64,000 bases of DNA from Sphingobium trunci (lineage in GTDB: Bacteria > Pseudomonadota > Alphaproteobacteria > Sphingomonadales > Sphingomonadaceae), in the NCBI RefSeq assembly GCF_022664535.1, contig NZ_JAKUJY010000002.1:244142-308141 (forward strand). Direction: 5' to 3'. A program made the position numbers and the translations under genes. Each line of letters begins with the position of its first letter. Position 1 is the stretch's first letter. Positions 9,152 to 17,687 of this stretch are shown here, piece after piece. The notes under the pieces were generated by a model that saw only the letters and a list, made by a program, of their open reading frames with translations, searched no databases and was not told the DNA's origin.

Positions 9152-10686
9152 GCGCCATGCTCCTTCGCAAGCGCCACCCGGTCGATCTTGCCATTGGGAT
9201 TGCGGGGAAATTCTGGAACCATGACGATCTCGCGCGGCTGCATGAAATTGGGCAGCTCGGCCTTCAGCCGTGCCTCGACCGCTGCCTTTAGTGCAGGATC
9301 GGCGCCGCGCAACAGCAACAGCACCGCCTGACCCAGCCGGTCATCCCCGACGCCCAGCGCCACCGCCTCCGCCACGCCGTCCACGGCCGCGGCCGCCTCC
9401 TCGATCTCGGTCGGGCTGATGCGATTGCCCGCGGACTTGATCATCGCATCGTCGCGCCCGACGAAATAGAGCAGGCCTTCGCCGTCGCGCCGCACCGTGT
9501 CGCCCGACCACACCGCCATGCCCCCGTAACGCGAGGCGGCGGGGGCGGGCCTGAACCGCTCCGCCGTGCGTGCCGGATCGCGCCAATAGCCCTGCGCCAC
9601 CAGCGGCCCACAATGCACCAGCTCGCCCGGTTCGTCCGCATCGGTCAGGCTGCCGTCGGGCCGCACCACCAAAATCTCGGCATGGGGGATGGCCGATCCC
9701 ATGCTGTCGGGATGACTCTCGACCAGCGCGGGCGGCAGGAAGGTCGACCGGAACGCCTCCGTCAGCCCATACATGGGATAGAGATCCGCCCTAGGAAACA
9801 AGGCCCGCAGCTTCGCGACCAGGGGACGGGTCAGCGCCCCGCCGCTATTGGTCAGCCGCCGCAATTTCCCCGCGACTTCGGCAGGCCATTCCAGCTCGGT
9901 CAACTGCACCCAGAGCGGCGGCACACCGGCCAATGTCGTGATGTCCCGCCGGTCCACCGACTTCACCACGTCGCGCGGCGTCAGATAGTCGAGCGGATAG
10001 ACGCAGCCACCCGCGAACCAGGTCGAAAAAAGCTGATTCTGTCCATAATCGAAGCTGAAGGGCAGGACGCAGAGCGTCCGGTCCTCCGCCGTCATCCCCA
10101 GATAGGCAGCGACCGACACCCCGCCCAGCCACAGATTGGCATGGCTCAACATCACCCCCTTGGGCCGCCCGGTCGATCCGCTGGTGTAGAGGATCGCCGC
10201 CAGGTCGCCCGGCGCCGCAGCGGACGGGCCGAGGGCGCCGCCCCCGCTCATCGCGCAGGCGGCATCATCCTCCCGATGCAGTTGGCACCCCTGCGGCACA
10301 TCGCCCGGCGCCAGGGTGGCAAGCCGGCTCGCCGTTCCGATCAGCAGCGATGCCCCGCTATCGGCCAATATATGTGCGACCTGGGCATGTTTGAGCAGCG
10401 GATTGACCGGAACATGCACCAGCCCCGCCCGCGGCGCGGCCAGAGGCATAAGCGCGGCAACCGGTCCCTTGGCGATCCAGCTTGCGACTCGCGCGCCCTT
10501 TTCCAGCCCGAAGCCCGCGAGCCAGGCCGCCAGCCGTCCCAGCGTCCATTCCAGTTCGGCATAGCTCTGCGTGCCCGACCGGCCGTCCAGCGCGGGGCGC
10601 GCCGGATCGCCGCGCAGAAGCACATGATCGATGGGCAGCATGGCCACCCCATCGATCGTCGGCGGCAGGGGATCGCTTAACTCCAT
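9148..10686 (-). CDS. Acyl-CoA/acyl-ACP ligase (AMP-forming), exosortase-A-associated
   Basis: 512 aa, ANL superfamily. The P-loop LYTSGSTGRPKG is at residues 167-178, the adenine motif YPMYGLTEAFRSTF is in the middle, and the C-terminal lysine lies in NPNGKIDR near residue 505. It adenylates a carboxylate and passes it to CoA or, here more likely, to the phosphopantetheine of the nearby acyl carrier protein. It belongs to the ligase_PEP_1 type. A downstream in-frame ATG (MLPIDHVLL) is a possible alternative start. It is divergent from the acetyltransferase/ACP pair and coupled to the decarboxylase. Confidence 0.92.
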   Translation of the reverse strand: MELSDPLPPTIDGVAMLPIDHVLLRGDPARPALDGRSGTQSYAELEWTLGRLAAWLAGFGLEKGARVASWIAKGPVAALMPLAAPRAGLVHVPVNPLLKHAQVAHILADSGASLLIGTASRLATLAPGDVPQGCQLHREDDAACAMSGGGALGPSAAAPGDLAAILYTSGSTGRPKGVMLSHANLWLGGVSVAAYLGMTAEDRTLCVLPFSFDYGQNQLFSTWFAGGCVYPLDYLTPRDVVKSVDRRDITTLAGVPPLWVQLTELEWPAEVAGKLRRLTNSGGALTRPLVAKLRALFPRADLYPMYGLTEAFRSTFLPPALVESHPDSMGSAIPHAEILVVRPDGSLTDADEPGELVHCGPLVAQGYWRDPARTAERFRPAPAASRYGGMAVWSGDTVRRDGEGLLYFVGRDDAMIKSAGNRISPTEIEEAAAAVDGVAEAVALGVGDDRLGQAVLLLLRGADPALKAAVEARLKAELPNFMQPREIVMVPEFPRNPNGKIDRVALAKEHGA

Positions 10687-10733
10687 CTCCAGACTTTTCT
10701 TCTAACCCTCATGAGTTGCCGGGAGATAGAGCT

Positions 10734-11741
10734 TTGCTGGTCACAAGGGAATATCGAAGCGTGAAGGATGCGCGCATGGCGCTGTCCGGGGCGCTCGACC
10801 GCGCCTGCACGCCGTCCCTGTTCGACCGGATCGACTGGTTCGAATCGCTCCATGACCATTGTTTTCCCGACGAACCCGTCCGCATCCTCCAGGCGATGGA
10901 GGGCGAGCATCAACTCTGGCTGTTCCTGCGCTCCCCCGCGCCCGGAAAATTGAGCGCGCTCGCCAACTGGTACAGTTTCGGCTGGTCGCCGCACTTTCTG
11001 GGCGATCCGGACGCAGCGACACAGCGCCGCCTGATCGGGCTTCTCGCCCAATATCTGCTGAAGGACAGCGCGCAGATCGACCTTTATCCCGTAACGGGCA
11101 GCGCCGGGCTGCTGCTGGAAGCCTTCCGCCGGGGCGGCTGGTTCGGCGTGCAGCGACCCATGGGCGGGCGGCATCTGCTGCGCCTCAATGGCCGCAGTTT
11201 CGGGGATTATTGGGCGGGCCGCCCCGGACGCCTGCGTACCCTCATCAGTCGCAAGAGCCGGTCCGGCCGCTTCACGCTCAGCATCACGGGCACGCTGACG
11301 GATGCGCTGTGGGGCGACTATCTCGCCATGCATGGCCGCAGCTGGAAACAGCCCGAACCCAGCCCCTTCTTCCTGCGCGACCTGGCCGAGAGGGAAAGCG
11401 CCGCCGGAACGCTGCGCCTGGGCTTTGCGCGGCTCGGCGAACAGCCGGTCGCGACCCAGCTCTGGACGGTGGAGAACGGCACCGCCCTCATCCACAAGCT
11501 GGCCCATGACCAGGCGTTCGACGGCGCCTCTCCCGGCAGCCTGCTCAGTCACGCGATGTTCGCAGCGGCCATCGACGGGGATCGGGTCGACCTGATCGAC
11601 TATGGCACGGGCGACAATGGCTACAAGAGCGACTGGATGGAGCAGCGCGAAGTGCTCCACCGCCTCGATTTCTTCAACCCGCGCTTCGCCTCCGCCTGGC
11701 TGCCCGCCGCGCGCACGGCCATTTCCGCGCTTGTAGGTTAG
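10734..11741 (+). CDS. GNAT/BioF2-like acetyltransferase of the XrtA locus
   Basis: About 335 aa from TTG 10734, chosen because GGGAG lies 8 nt upstream and the reading frame before it overlaps the divergent ligase gene. GTG 10761 and ATG 10776 are alternatives. The body (SLFDRIDWFESL, then LGFARLGEQPVATQLWTVENGTALIHKLAHD) is the Acetyltransf_6/BioF2 fold shared with CelD/BcsL-type proteins and FemAB. LIDYGTGDNGYKSDWM near the C-terminus is the typical ending motif of this family. It probably transfers an acyl or aminoacyl group, perhaps from the ACP encoded 28 bp downstream. The acceptor is unknown. Confidence 0.85.
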   Translation: MLVTREYRSVKDARMALSGALDRACTPSLFDRIDWFESLHDHCFPDEPVRILQAMEGEHQLWLFLRSPAPGKLSALANWYSFGWSPHFLGDPDAATQRRLIGLLAQYLLKDSAQIDLYPVTGSAGLLLEAFRRGGWFGVQRPMGGRHLLRLNGRSFGDYWAGRPGRLRTLISRKSRSGRFTLSITGTLTDALWGDYLAMHGRSWKQPEPSPFFLRDLAERESAAGTLRLGFARLGEQPVATQLWTVENGTALIHKLAHDQAFDGASPGSLLSHAMFAAAIDGDRVDLIDYGTGDNGYKSDWMEQREVLHRLDFFNPRFASAWLPAARTAISALVG

Positions 11742-11769
11742 CCCTGGAACGATTAGGTAGGCGCCCATC

Positions 11770-12060
11770 ATGCGGGCGGAACATAGTCAACCGGTCGACC
11801 GGGCCATGGATATCGAAACGCTTATGCGCGGCTTGCTGCGCGACGTGCTGGGCCTGTCCCAGGATCGGGTCGATGCGTTCGATGCTGATACACCGCTATT
11901 CGGGGCGCTGCCGGAGCTGGACTCCATGGCCGTCGCCGGCCTGCTCACCGAAATGGAGGACCGGCTTGACATCCTGATCGAGGATGACGACATTGACGGC
12001 GATACGTTCGAGACGTTCGGGACGCTGCTCGCCTTCGCCAAGGCCAAGGTCGGGAATTAA
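11770..12060 (+). CDS. Acyl carrier protein of the XrtA locus
   Basis: 96 aa acidic four-helix protein. The phosphopantetheine attachment serine is in LPELDSMAVAGLL, the usual DS(L/M) motif. The C-terminal acidic stretch DDDIDGDTFETFGTLLAF matches ACPs that work with discrete AMP-forming ligases. ATG 11806 (MDIETLMRGLL) is a possible shorter start and fits the family alignment as well as ATG 11770. It follows the acetyltransferase by 28 bp, so the two form a small operon divergent from the ligase/decarboxylase operon. The cargo is unknown. Confidence 0.9.
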   Translation: MRAEHSQPVDRAMDIETLMRGLLRDVLGLSQDRVDAFDADTPLFGALPELDSMAVAGLLTEMEDRLDILIEDDDIDGDTFETFGTLLAFAKAKVGN

Positions 12061-12087
12061 GCAGGCTTCCCGCCGCTCGCTACGCCG

Positions 12088-12105
12088 TTCCCGCGCGGGC
12101 GGGAA
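12088..12105. terminator. Hairpin between convergent ACP and trxB genes
   Basis: TTCCCGC-GCGG-GCGGGAA is a perfect 7-bp stem with a 4-nt loop in the 54-bp gap between two convergent stops. There is no T-run, so intrinsic termination would be weak. It may instead be half of the REP-like palindromes seen elsewhere in the window. Confidence 0.4.
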
Positions 12106-12114
12106 TATAGGAGC

Positions 12115-13077
12115 CTATTCCGCCGCGACCGCCTCGAAATCGGCTTCGGCCAGGAATTTCTCGACATCCAGCGCCGCCATGCAGCCCATCCCCGCCGCCG
12201 TCACCGCCTGACGATAGATTTTGTCGCTGACGTCGCCCGCCGCGAACACGCCGGGAACCGCGGTCCTGGTCGTGCCCTTCTCCACCAGCAGATAGCCTTC
12301 ATCCATGGGCAGCTTGTCCACGAACAGTTCGGTCGCGGGCTGATGCCCGATCGCCACGAAGGCGCCATCCGTCTCGATATGCGATTTGTGGCCGGTCACC
12401 GTGTCGACCAGATCGACGCCCACCAGCCCTTCGGGATTGCCGCCGCCGACGAAGCGCTCGACCGCCTGATTCCAGAGGACCTTGATGTTCGGATGCGCGA
12501 ACAGCCGCTGCTGGAGGATCTTTTCCGCCCGCAGCGAATCGCGGCGGTGGATCAGGGTGACGTCATGGCTGTGGTTGGTGAGGTAGAGCGCTTCCTCGAC
12601 CGCGGTATTGCCGCCGCCGATCACCACCACCTTCTTGCCGCGATAAAAGAAGCCGTCGCAGGTCGCGCAGGCGGAAACGCCCTTGCCCTGCAGCAGTTGC
12701 TCACCCTCGGTGCCCAGCCACTTGGCCTGCGCGCCGGTCGCGATCACCAGACTGTCGGCATAATAGAGCGTGCCGCTGTCGCCCTTGAGACGGAAGGGCC
12801 GCTCGGACAGGTCGACGTCGACGATCTGGTCGTACATCATCTGCGCGCCGACATGTTCCGCCTGCGCCTGCATCTGCTCCATGAGCCATGGCCCCTGGAT
12901 GACATCGCGGAAGCCCGGATAATTTTCCACGTCGGTCGTGATGGTCAACTGCCCGCCCGGCTGCATGCCCTGCACCACGATCGGCGCCAGACCCGCGCGC
13001 GCGCCGTAAATGGCGGCGGACAGGCCAGCGGGACCGGAACCGAGGATCAGCATGCGGGTCGAATGGGTGGCGGTCAT
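12115..13077 (-). CDS. trxB: Thioredoxin-disulfide reductase
   Basis: 320 aa, the normal length for low-molecular-weight bacterial thioredoxin reductase. The FAD site GSGPAG is at residues 13-18, the redox pair is CATC (Cys137 and Cys140), and the NADPH site GGGNTAVEEA follows. The C-terminal FAD contact GVFAAGDV is present. It reduces thioredoxin with NADPH in the cytoplasm. It is monocistronic, converging on the ACP gene, with about 110 bp to the Anbu gene stop upstream. Nothing is atypical except a short Glu/Ala-rich C-terminal tail (EADFEAVAAE). Confidence 0.96.
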   Translation of the reverse strand: MTATHSTRMLILGSGPAGLSAAIYGARAGLAPIVVQGMQPGGQLTITTDVENYPGFRDVIQGPWLMEQMQAQAEHVGAQMMYDQIVDVDLSERPFRLKGDSGTLYYADSLVIATGAQAKWLGTEGEQLLQGKGVSACATCDGFFYRGKKVVVIGGGNTAVEEALYLTNHSHDVTLIHRRDSLRAEKILQQRLFAHPNIKVLWNQAVERFVGGGNPEGLVGVDLVDTVTGHKSHIETDGAFVAIGHQPATELFVDKLPMDEGYLLVEKGTTRTAVPGVFAAGDVSDKIYRQAVTAAGMGCMAALDVEKFLAEADFEAVAAE

Positions 13078-13185
13078 GAACGTCTTTCCGGCTGCGATTC
13101 GTATGTCGGGATGAGATAGGCCGCACGGTCACCGGCGCAAGCCATGGATTTGCTTGAGGGGTAAGAAGCTGGACGATCAGGCCCG

Positions 13186-13923
13186 TCAGGCGAGGACGTT
13201 GGGCAGATCCTCGAACCCCTTGCGCAACGCCGCCGACCAGCCGTGCGAGAGAAGCTGGAATTCCTCATTGTCCGCCTCGATCCGGGTGCGGACGCGGAAG
13301 TCGAACATGTCCCGCTCGATCACCGTCAGGTCCAGCGGCATGCCGACCGAAAGATTGGAGCGCAAGGTCGAGTCCATCGACACCAGCACCGCCTTGGTCG
13401 CATCCTCCAGCGTGGTGTCGCGCTTGATGATCCGGTCCAGGATCGGCTTGCCATATTTATGCTCGCCGATCTGGAAGAAGGGCGTGTCCTCGGTCGCCTC
13501 GATGAAATTGCCCGCGGAATAGATGAGGTAGAGCCGCGGCTTGCCGCCCTTGCGCTGCCCGGCGATCAGGATGGAGGCATCCGCCGCCGCGCCCTGCATC
13601 TCTATGGTGCTGCGATAGCGGCCCTGCATGGCGCACATCGCCTCCCCCACCATCTGGGCCACGCGGTGCATGGTCGGGCAGTTGAGGATCGTTTCCACCT
13701 CTGGATCGAGCTTCGAATCCTTGATCGCGCGCCCCACCATTGCCTTCACCCCCTGGGTGATGGACAGGTTGCCCGAACACATCATCGTGATCGCGCGCTC
13801 GCCCGGAACGCTGTAGGTGAAACTTTTCCGAAAGCGCGCAATATTATCCATCCCCGCATTGGTGCGGGTGTCGGACAGCATGACCAGCCCCTGGTCAACG
13901 CGCACCGCCACGCAATAGGTCAT
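13186..13923 (-). CDS. Anbu: proteasome-type (Ntn-hydrolase) peptidase
   Basis: 245 aa from ATG 13923 (MTYCVAVRVDQGLVMLSDTRTNAG); the upstream in-frame extension is not conserved-looking and overlaps the transglutaminase 3' end. Thr2 becomes the N-terminal nucleophile after Met removal, with D18, R20 and K33 in the expected Ntn positions. It is the ancestral proteasome beta-like subunit Anbu, which assembles into helical rather than closed rings in studied homologues. It is the last gene of a four-gene operon with ATP-grasp, alpha-E and transglutaminase proteins, the classic Anbu context, proposed to make and hydrolyse a small peptide. Confidence 0.93.
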   Translation of the reverse strand: MTYCVAVRVDQGLVMLSDTRTNAGMDNIARFRKSFTYSVPGERAITMMCSGNLSITQGVKAMVGRAIKDSKLDPEVETILNCPTMHRVAQMVGEAMCAMQGRYRSTIEMQGAAADASILIAGQRKGGKPRLYLIYSAGNFIEATEDTPFFQIGEHKYGKPILDRIIKRDTTLEDATKAVLVSMDSTLRSNLSVGMPLDLTVIERDMFDFRVRTRIEADNEEFQLLSHGWSAALRKGFEDLPNVLA

Positions 13924-13936
13924 CTTGGTTCCTGTT

Positions 13937-14809
13937 TCAGTCCTGCGTCGGGACTGGCTGAACGATCTGTTGTTGCTGTCTTTGCAGCTGCCGCTCCTCC
14001 ACCCCTTCCTCCGCCTGCGCGATCCGGACGTCCGCGTCAATCCAGATATCGCCAGCCACCGTCACGGATCCCCGAATCGGCGCCGCCTCATCGGCATCCA
14101 GACCGCAGGCGATCCGCAGATAACGCTCCGTCACGCAGACACGGTTGGACGGATCGAAGCCGATCCAGCCCAGTTCGGGCACCAGCGCCTCCGCCCAGCC
14201 ATGGGTCTCGTGCAGCACATCGCCCTCATCCGCGAGCAGATAGCCCGACACATAGCGGGCCGGAATGCCCATCGCCCGCGCGCCCGCGATGAATATCTGC
14301 GCATGGTCCTGACACACGCCCGCGCCCAGCGCGAAAGCCTCCGCCGCCGTGGTGCTGGCGGTGGTGACGCCAGGCCGATAGGCCACCGCATCGCTGACCG
14401 CCGCCGACAGCGCGTGCAGGCGCGCCAGCGGACCGTCATCATCGGGCAACGCCAGCGCCATCGCCCGGATCGCGTCCGACGCCCCGGTGAGCCGCGTCTC
14501 CCGCAGGAAATAGCGGGGATGGACCGGGCAGCCCAGCCAGCCCAGCACGCCATGGCTTTCCCGCGTCTCGACCAGGCCTTCGGCGACGATGACGGCATTG
14601 TCCATCCGGTCGTGCCGGACCCAGATCGCCTCCATCTCGCCATAGCTGTTGGGACGAAAGCCAGTCAGCGGCTCGCCATTCACGCTGACCTGCCAATCCA
14701 GCACCTTCTGCGCCGGCGTATCGACCGGCATCAGTTTCAGCCGCATCGCCACCCGCCCGGCCGACGCCTCGTAGCGGTAGACCGTCTGATGGCGGACGAG
14801 CAGTTTCAT
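13937..14809 (-). CDS. Transglutaminase-like cysteine peptidase of the Anbu cluster
   Basis: 290 aa. An N-terminal Bact_transglu_N beta domain (MKLLVRHQTVYRY, residues 1-100) is followed by the transglutaminase core with catalytic triad C166 (GAGVCQDHA), H203 (ETHGWAEAL) and D219 (GFDPSN). The C-terminal tail is glutamine-rich (ERQLQRQQQQ). It starts 21 bp after the alpha-E gene and ends 13 bp before Anbu. Such proteins probably act as amidases or peptidases on the product of the adjacent ATP-grasp ligase; the substrate is not known. Confidence 0.93.
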   Translation of the reverse strand: MKLLVRHQTVYRYEASAGRVAMRLKLMPVDTPAQKVLDWQVSVNGEPLTGFRPNSYGEMEAIWVRHDRMDNAVIVAEGLVETRESHGVLGWLGCPVHPRYFLRETRLTGASDAIRAMALALPDDDGPLARLHALSAAVSDAVAYRPGVTTASTTAAEAFALGAGVCQDHAQIFIAGARAMGIPARYVSGYLLADEGDVLHETHGWAEALVPELGWIGFDPSNRVCVTERYLRIACGLDADEAAPIRGSVTVAGDIWIDADVRIAQAEEGVEERQLQRQQQQIVQPVPTQD

Positions 14810-14830
14810 TGGCGCCCTTCCCCCTTCTTC

Positions 14831-15763
14831 TCAGCCGAAATGATAGGCCTGGGCGATCTCCCCGCCCAGCCGGTTGGTCGTCATCAGGCCGTTCTGGATC
14901 GTCTCGTGCAGGCCGAGGCGGAAAATTTCGCCACTGTCCAGCTTTTCCAGATCGGCCACCATCTCCCGCACCGTGTCATGACAGGCCGACCGCGCATCAT
15001 GCCACCCCGCAAGCCGGTTGAGCCGGTAGGCGAGCTGGTCGTAGCAATAGGCGACGCTGCGCGGGAACAGCCGGTTCAGCATCAGGAAATCGGTGATCTG
15101 CCAGGGCGTGTAGGTGCCGCCATAGACATGGTGGAAGGCCCGCGCACCCGACAGGGCGTAGAGCACCGACGTCCACTGATAATGGTCGCGATTGCCGCCG
15201 ATCACCTCGGTTTCGGGCAACAGCACATAATATTTGACGTCCAGCAGCCGCAGCGTCATCTGCGCCCGCTCCAGCGCCGATCCGGTGCGCAGGAAATCAT
15301 GCCCCTCATTGCGCAACTGGCCCGAATGGGCAGCGCCGCGGAAGGTCATCACCCGCGTCTTCACCCAGTCGATCAGCGCGGGAAGCTGCTGCCGCGCCTC
15401 CGCCACGTCATAGCTGTCCAGCTTGCGCCAGCCCTCGTTCAGCGCCTCCCACATGTCCTGCGTCAGCATGGTGCGCGCCGACTTGGCATTGGCGCGGGCC
15501 TTCAGCAGGCAGGACCGGATGGAAGAGGGATTGTCGAGGTCCAGCATCAGGAAGGCGATCGCATCGCTCTCCGTCACTTGCGCGCCTTCGGGGAAATGGT
15601 TGAGCGCGCCCGTCGCCCGCACCACCGATCGCCATTCGTCGCGATGATGCGCGCCGGGCAGGATCGCCATGCGCTGTCCCATGGTCAGCAGGCGCGCTGT
15701 CGCCTCGGCCCGCTCCATATAGCGTGCCATCCAGAAGAGATTTTCGGCGGTCCGGCTCAACAT
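14831..15763 (-). CDS. Alpha-E domain protein of the Anbu cluster
   Basis: 310 aa, almost entirely alpha-helical, beginning MLSRTAENLFWMARYMERAEATARLL, which is the alpha-E family N-terminus. No catalytic motif is visible. Alpha-E proteins are always found with circularly permuted ATP-grasp and transglutaminase genes and are thought to assist the ligase. It lies 136 bp downstream of the ATP-grasp gene, the gap holding a palindromic repeat (15790-15871), and 21 bp before the transglutaminase. Family and context assignments agree. Confidence 0.93.
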   Translation of the reverse strand: MLSRTAENLFWMARYMERAEATARLLTMGQRMAILPGAHHRDEWRSVVRATGALNHFPEGAQVTESDAIAFLMLDLDNPSSIRSCLLKARANAKSARTMLTQDMWEALNEGWRKLDSYDVAEARQQLPALIDWVKTRVMTFRGAAHSGQLRNEGHDFLRTGSALERAQMTLRLLDVKYYVLLPETEVIGGNRDHYQWTSVLYALSGARAFHHVYGGTYTPWQITDFLMLNRLFPRSVAYCYDQLAYRLNRLAGWHDARSACHDTVREMVADLEKLDSGEIFRLGLHETIQNGLMTTNRLGGEIAQAYHFG

Positions 15764-15789
15764 GAAGGCGCCACCCCCAACCCGTTTTC

Positions 15790-15871
15790 CGTCATCCCGG
15801 CGAAAGCCGGGATCTCGTGAGGACAGGCGGCGCCCTGTCGCCTGAGATCCCAGCCTGCGCCGGAATGACGG
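15790..15871. repeat. Palindromic REP/MITE-like element
   Basis: The ends CCGTCATCCCGGCGAAAGCC... and ...GCGCCGGAATGACGG are 28-bp terminal inverted repeats matching at about 24 positions. Each arm contains its own small hairpin (CCCGGC-GAAA-GCCGGG), and the centre has GACAGG/CCTGTC. It lies between the ATP-grasp and alpha-E genes of one operon and could shape mRNA stability between them. The same type of sequence is found inside the gspG leader (23860-23950). Confidence 0.75.
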
Positions 15872-15899
15872 GGAAAGAAAAGACTCAGCTCCACCATCA

Positions 15900-17309
15900 T
15901 CAATCCTGCAATACCCATGTGTCCTTCACCCCGCCGCCCTGGCTGGAGTTCACGACAAGCGATCCTTCGGTCAGCGCAACGCGGGTCAGGCCGCCCGGCA
16001 CCAGCCGGATCTGCTTGCCCACCAGGCAATAGGGCCGGAAATCCGCATGGCGCCCGACCACCGCCGCCGGGCCGAGGGTCGGCACGGTCGACAGGTCCAA
16101 TGTCGGCTGGGCGATGAATTCGCCGGGATTGGCCCTGATCCGCTCGGCATAGGCATCGACCTCATCCTTGGTCGATTTCGGTCCGATCAGCATGCCGTAG
16201 CCGCCCGATCCATGCACCTCCTTCGCCACCAGATCGTGCAGATGTTCCAGCACATAGGCGCATTCGTCGGGCTTTCCGCACTGCCAGGTCTGGATATTGT
16301 CCAGGATCGGCTGCTCGCCCAGATAGAAGCGGATCATCTCCGGCACATAGATATAGACGGCCTTGTCGTCCGCGATCCCCGATCCCGGCGCCGACGCCAG
16401 CGTCACCCCGCCATTGCGATAGACGTTGAAGATGCCCGGCACGCCCAGCAGGCTGTCGGGACGGAACACCAGCGGATCGAGATATTCGTCATCGATGCGG
16501 CGATAGATCACATCCACCGCCTTGGGCCCCAGCGTGGTCTTCATCCACACCCGGTCATCGTCGACGAACAGGTCGGCCGGCTCCACCAGCTCCACGCCCA
16601 TCAGGTCGGCCAGGAAACTATGCTCATAATAGGCGCTGTTGAGCGATCCGGGGGTCAGCACCACCACCACCGGATCGCCCTTGCAGGCCGGCGGCGCGAC
16701 TTCCTTCAGGCTTTTCAGCAGTTCCGCCGGATAATCATCGACCGGCGCCACGATCCCCTGCGCGAACAGTTCGGGGAACATGCGGGTCATGATCTCGCGA
16801 TTTTCCAGCATGTAGGAAACGCCCGACGGCGTGCGGCAATTATCCTCCAGCACCTCGAACCGGGTCGGCCCGGTGCGGACGATATCGATGCCGACGATAT
16901 GGCTGTAGACCTTTCCCGGCGGGGTGAAGTCGGCCATTTCCGCCAGATAGGCGCTGTTCTGGTAGATGATGTCGGCGGGCATGATCCCCGCCTTCACAAT
17001 TTCCCCGCGATGATAGACGTCGTGCAGAAAGGCGTTCAGGGCCCTCGCCCGCTGGCGTATGCCCCTGTCCAGCACGCGCCATTCCTGGGCCATGAAGATG
17101 CGCGGCAGCAGGTCGAAGGGGATCAGCCGCTCCGGATCGCCGCCCTCACCATAGACGGCGAAGGTGATGCCGATCCGCCGGAAGATCGCCTCCGCCTCAT
17201 CCATCCGACGATTGAGCCCGGCAATGCCTGTCCGATCCACCCAATTCTGCACTTCCGCATAGCAGGGGCGTATCGAACCATCCGGCTCAAACATTTCGTG
17301 GAAGGGCAA
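15900..17309 (-). CDS. Circularly permuted ATP-grasp type 2 protein of the Anbu cluster
   Basis: 469 aa. The sequence MPFHEMFEPDGSIRPCYAEVQNWV and the later SGVSYMLENREIMTRMFPELF, VVVLTPG and LVEPADLFVDDDRVWMKT segments are typical of CP_ATPgrasp_2. These proteins are predicted ATP-dependent carboxylate-amine ligases that build a small peptide. It is the first gene of the Anbu operon, with a promoter region of about 200 bp up to the tRNA. No disruption is seen. Confidence 0.93.
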   Translation of the reverse strand: MPFHEMFEPDGSIRPCYAEVQNWVDRTGIAGLNRRMDEAEAIFRRIGITFAVYGEGGDPERLIPFDLLPRIFMAQEWRVLDRGIRQRARALNAFLHDVYHRGEIVKAGIMPADIIYQNSAYLAEMADFTPPGKVYSHIVGIDIVRTGPTRFEVLEDNCRTPSGVSYMLENREIMTRMFPELFAQGIVAPVDDYPAELLKSLKEVAPPACKGDPVVVVLTPGSLNSAYYEHSFLADLMGVELVEPADLFVDDDRVWMKTTLGPKAVDVIYRRIDDEYLDPLVFRPDSLLGVPGIFNVYRNGGVTLASAPGSGIADDKAVYIYVPEMIRFYLGEQPILDNIQTWQCGKPDECAYVLEHLHDLVAKEVHGSGGYGMLIGPKSTKDEVDAYAERIRANPGEFIAQPTLDLSTVPTLGPAAVVGRHADFRPYCLVGKQIRLVPGGLTRVALTEGSLVVNSSQGGGVKDTWVLQD

Positions 17310-17349
17310 AGTGTCGATCCTCCCTCAGCCGCCTGGGCTGGTTGTGCAT

Positions 17350-17366
17350 TGCAACATTAGTGCAAC
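17350..17366. promoter_or_regulatory. TGCAAC direct repeat upstream of the Anbu operon
   Basis: TGCAAC-ATTAG-TGCAAC puts two identical hexamers 11 bp apart (one helical turn), about 40 bp upstream of the ATP-grasp start. A further TTGCAAGCGCAA lies at about 17378. Spacing and position suit a regulator binding site, but no known consensus is recognised. Confidence 0.3.
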
Positions 17367-17510
17367 GCGCAGGACGGATTGCAAGCGCAAAAGCGTGACG
17401 CACCCGCGCATTTCCAATATTTTTTGCAGCGCAGCCAAGGCACATGTTCACATCGCATGCGCAAGTGCGCGTGCAAAAGCCTGACTATGAAGGAAAATGG
17501 ACTGTGAAGG

Positions 17511-17587
17511 TGGTAGCGGAGGAGGGACTTGAACCCCCGACACGCGGATTATGATTCCGCTGCTCTAACCAGCTGAGCTACTCCGCC
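17511..17587 (-). tRNA. tRNA-Met (CAU), elongator type
   Basis: 77 nt including an encoded CCA (17513-17511). Acceptor GGCGGAG pairs with CTCCGCT through a G1-U72 pair, the D arm contains AGCTCAGCTGGTTAGAGC, the anticodon stem is GCGGA/TCCGC with loop ATCATAA (anticodon CAU), and the T loop is TTCAAGT. It lacks the 1-72 mismatch and the three G-C anticodon pairs of initiator tRNA. tRNA-Ile2, whose CAU is modified to lysidine, shares this anticodon and cannot be fully excluded, but the body resembles elongator Met. Confidence 0.9.
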
Positions 17588-17628
17588 CCAAGGGCTTCGC
17601 GCGGGGCAGTGCCCTGCGGTGAGGCGGC

Positions 17629-17657
17629 GCTATACGCAGCGCGGACGCATGGGTCAA
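17629..17657 (-). promoter_or_regulatory. Promoter of the tRNA-Met gene
   Basis: On the minus strand TTGACC (17657-17652) and TATAGC (17634-17629) are separated by exactly 17 bp, with the tRNA 5' end about 42 nt downstream of the -10 box. It is one of the best sigma-70-like matches in the window. Confidence 0.7.
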
Positions 17658-17687
17658 CGGGGTTTGAAGCGCTTTTGAAAAATTCCC

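Noticed and set aside
10482..10733. N-terminal extension of the acetyltransferase
   Set aside because: These 84 codons overlap the divergent ligase gene and are Arg/Pro-rich; a ribosome-binding site supports starting at 10734.
17511..17587. Initiator tRNA-fMet
   Set aside because: It has a paired 1-72 position and no run of three G-C pairs in the anticodon stem, so it is not the initiator.
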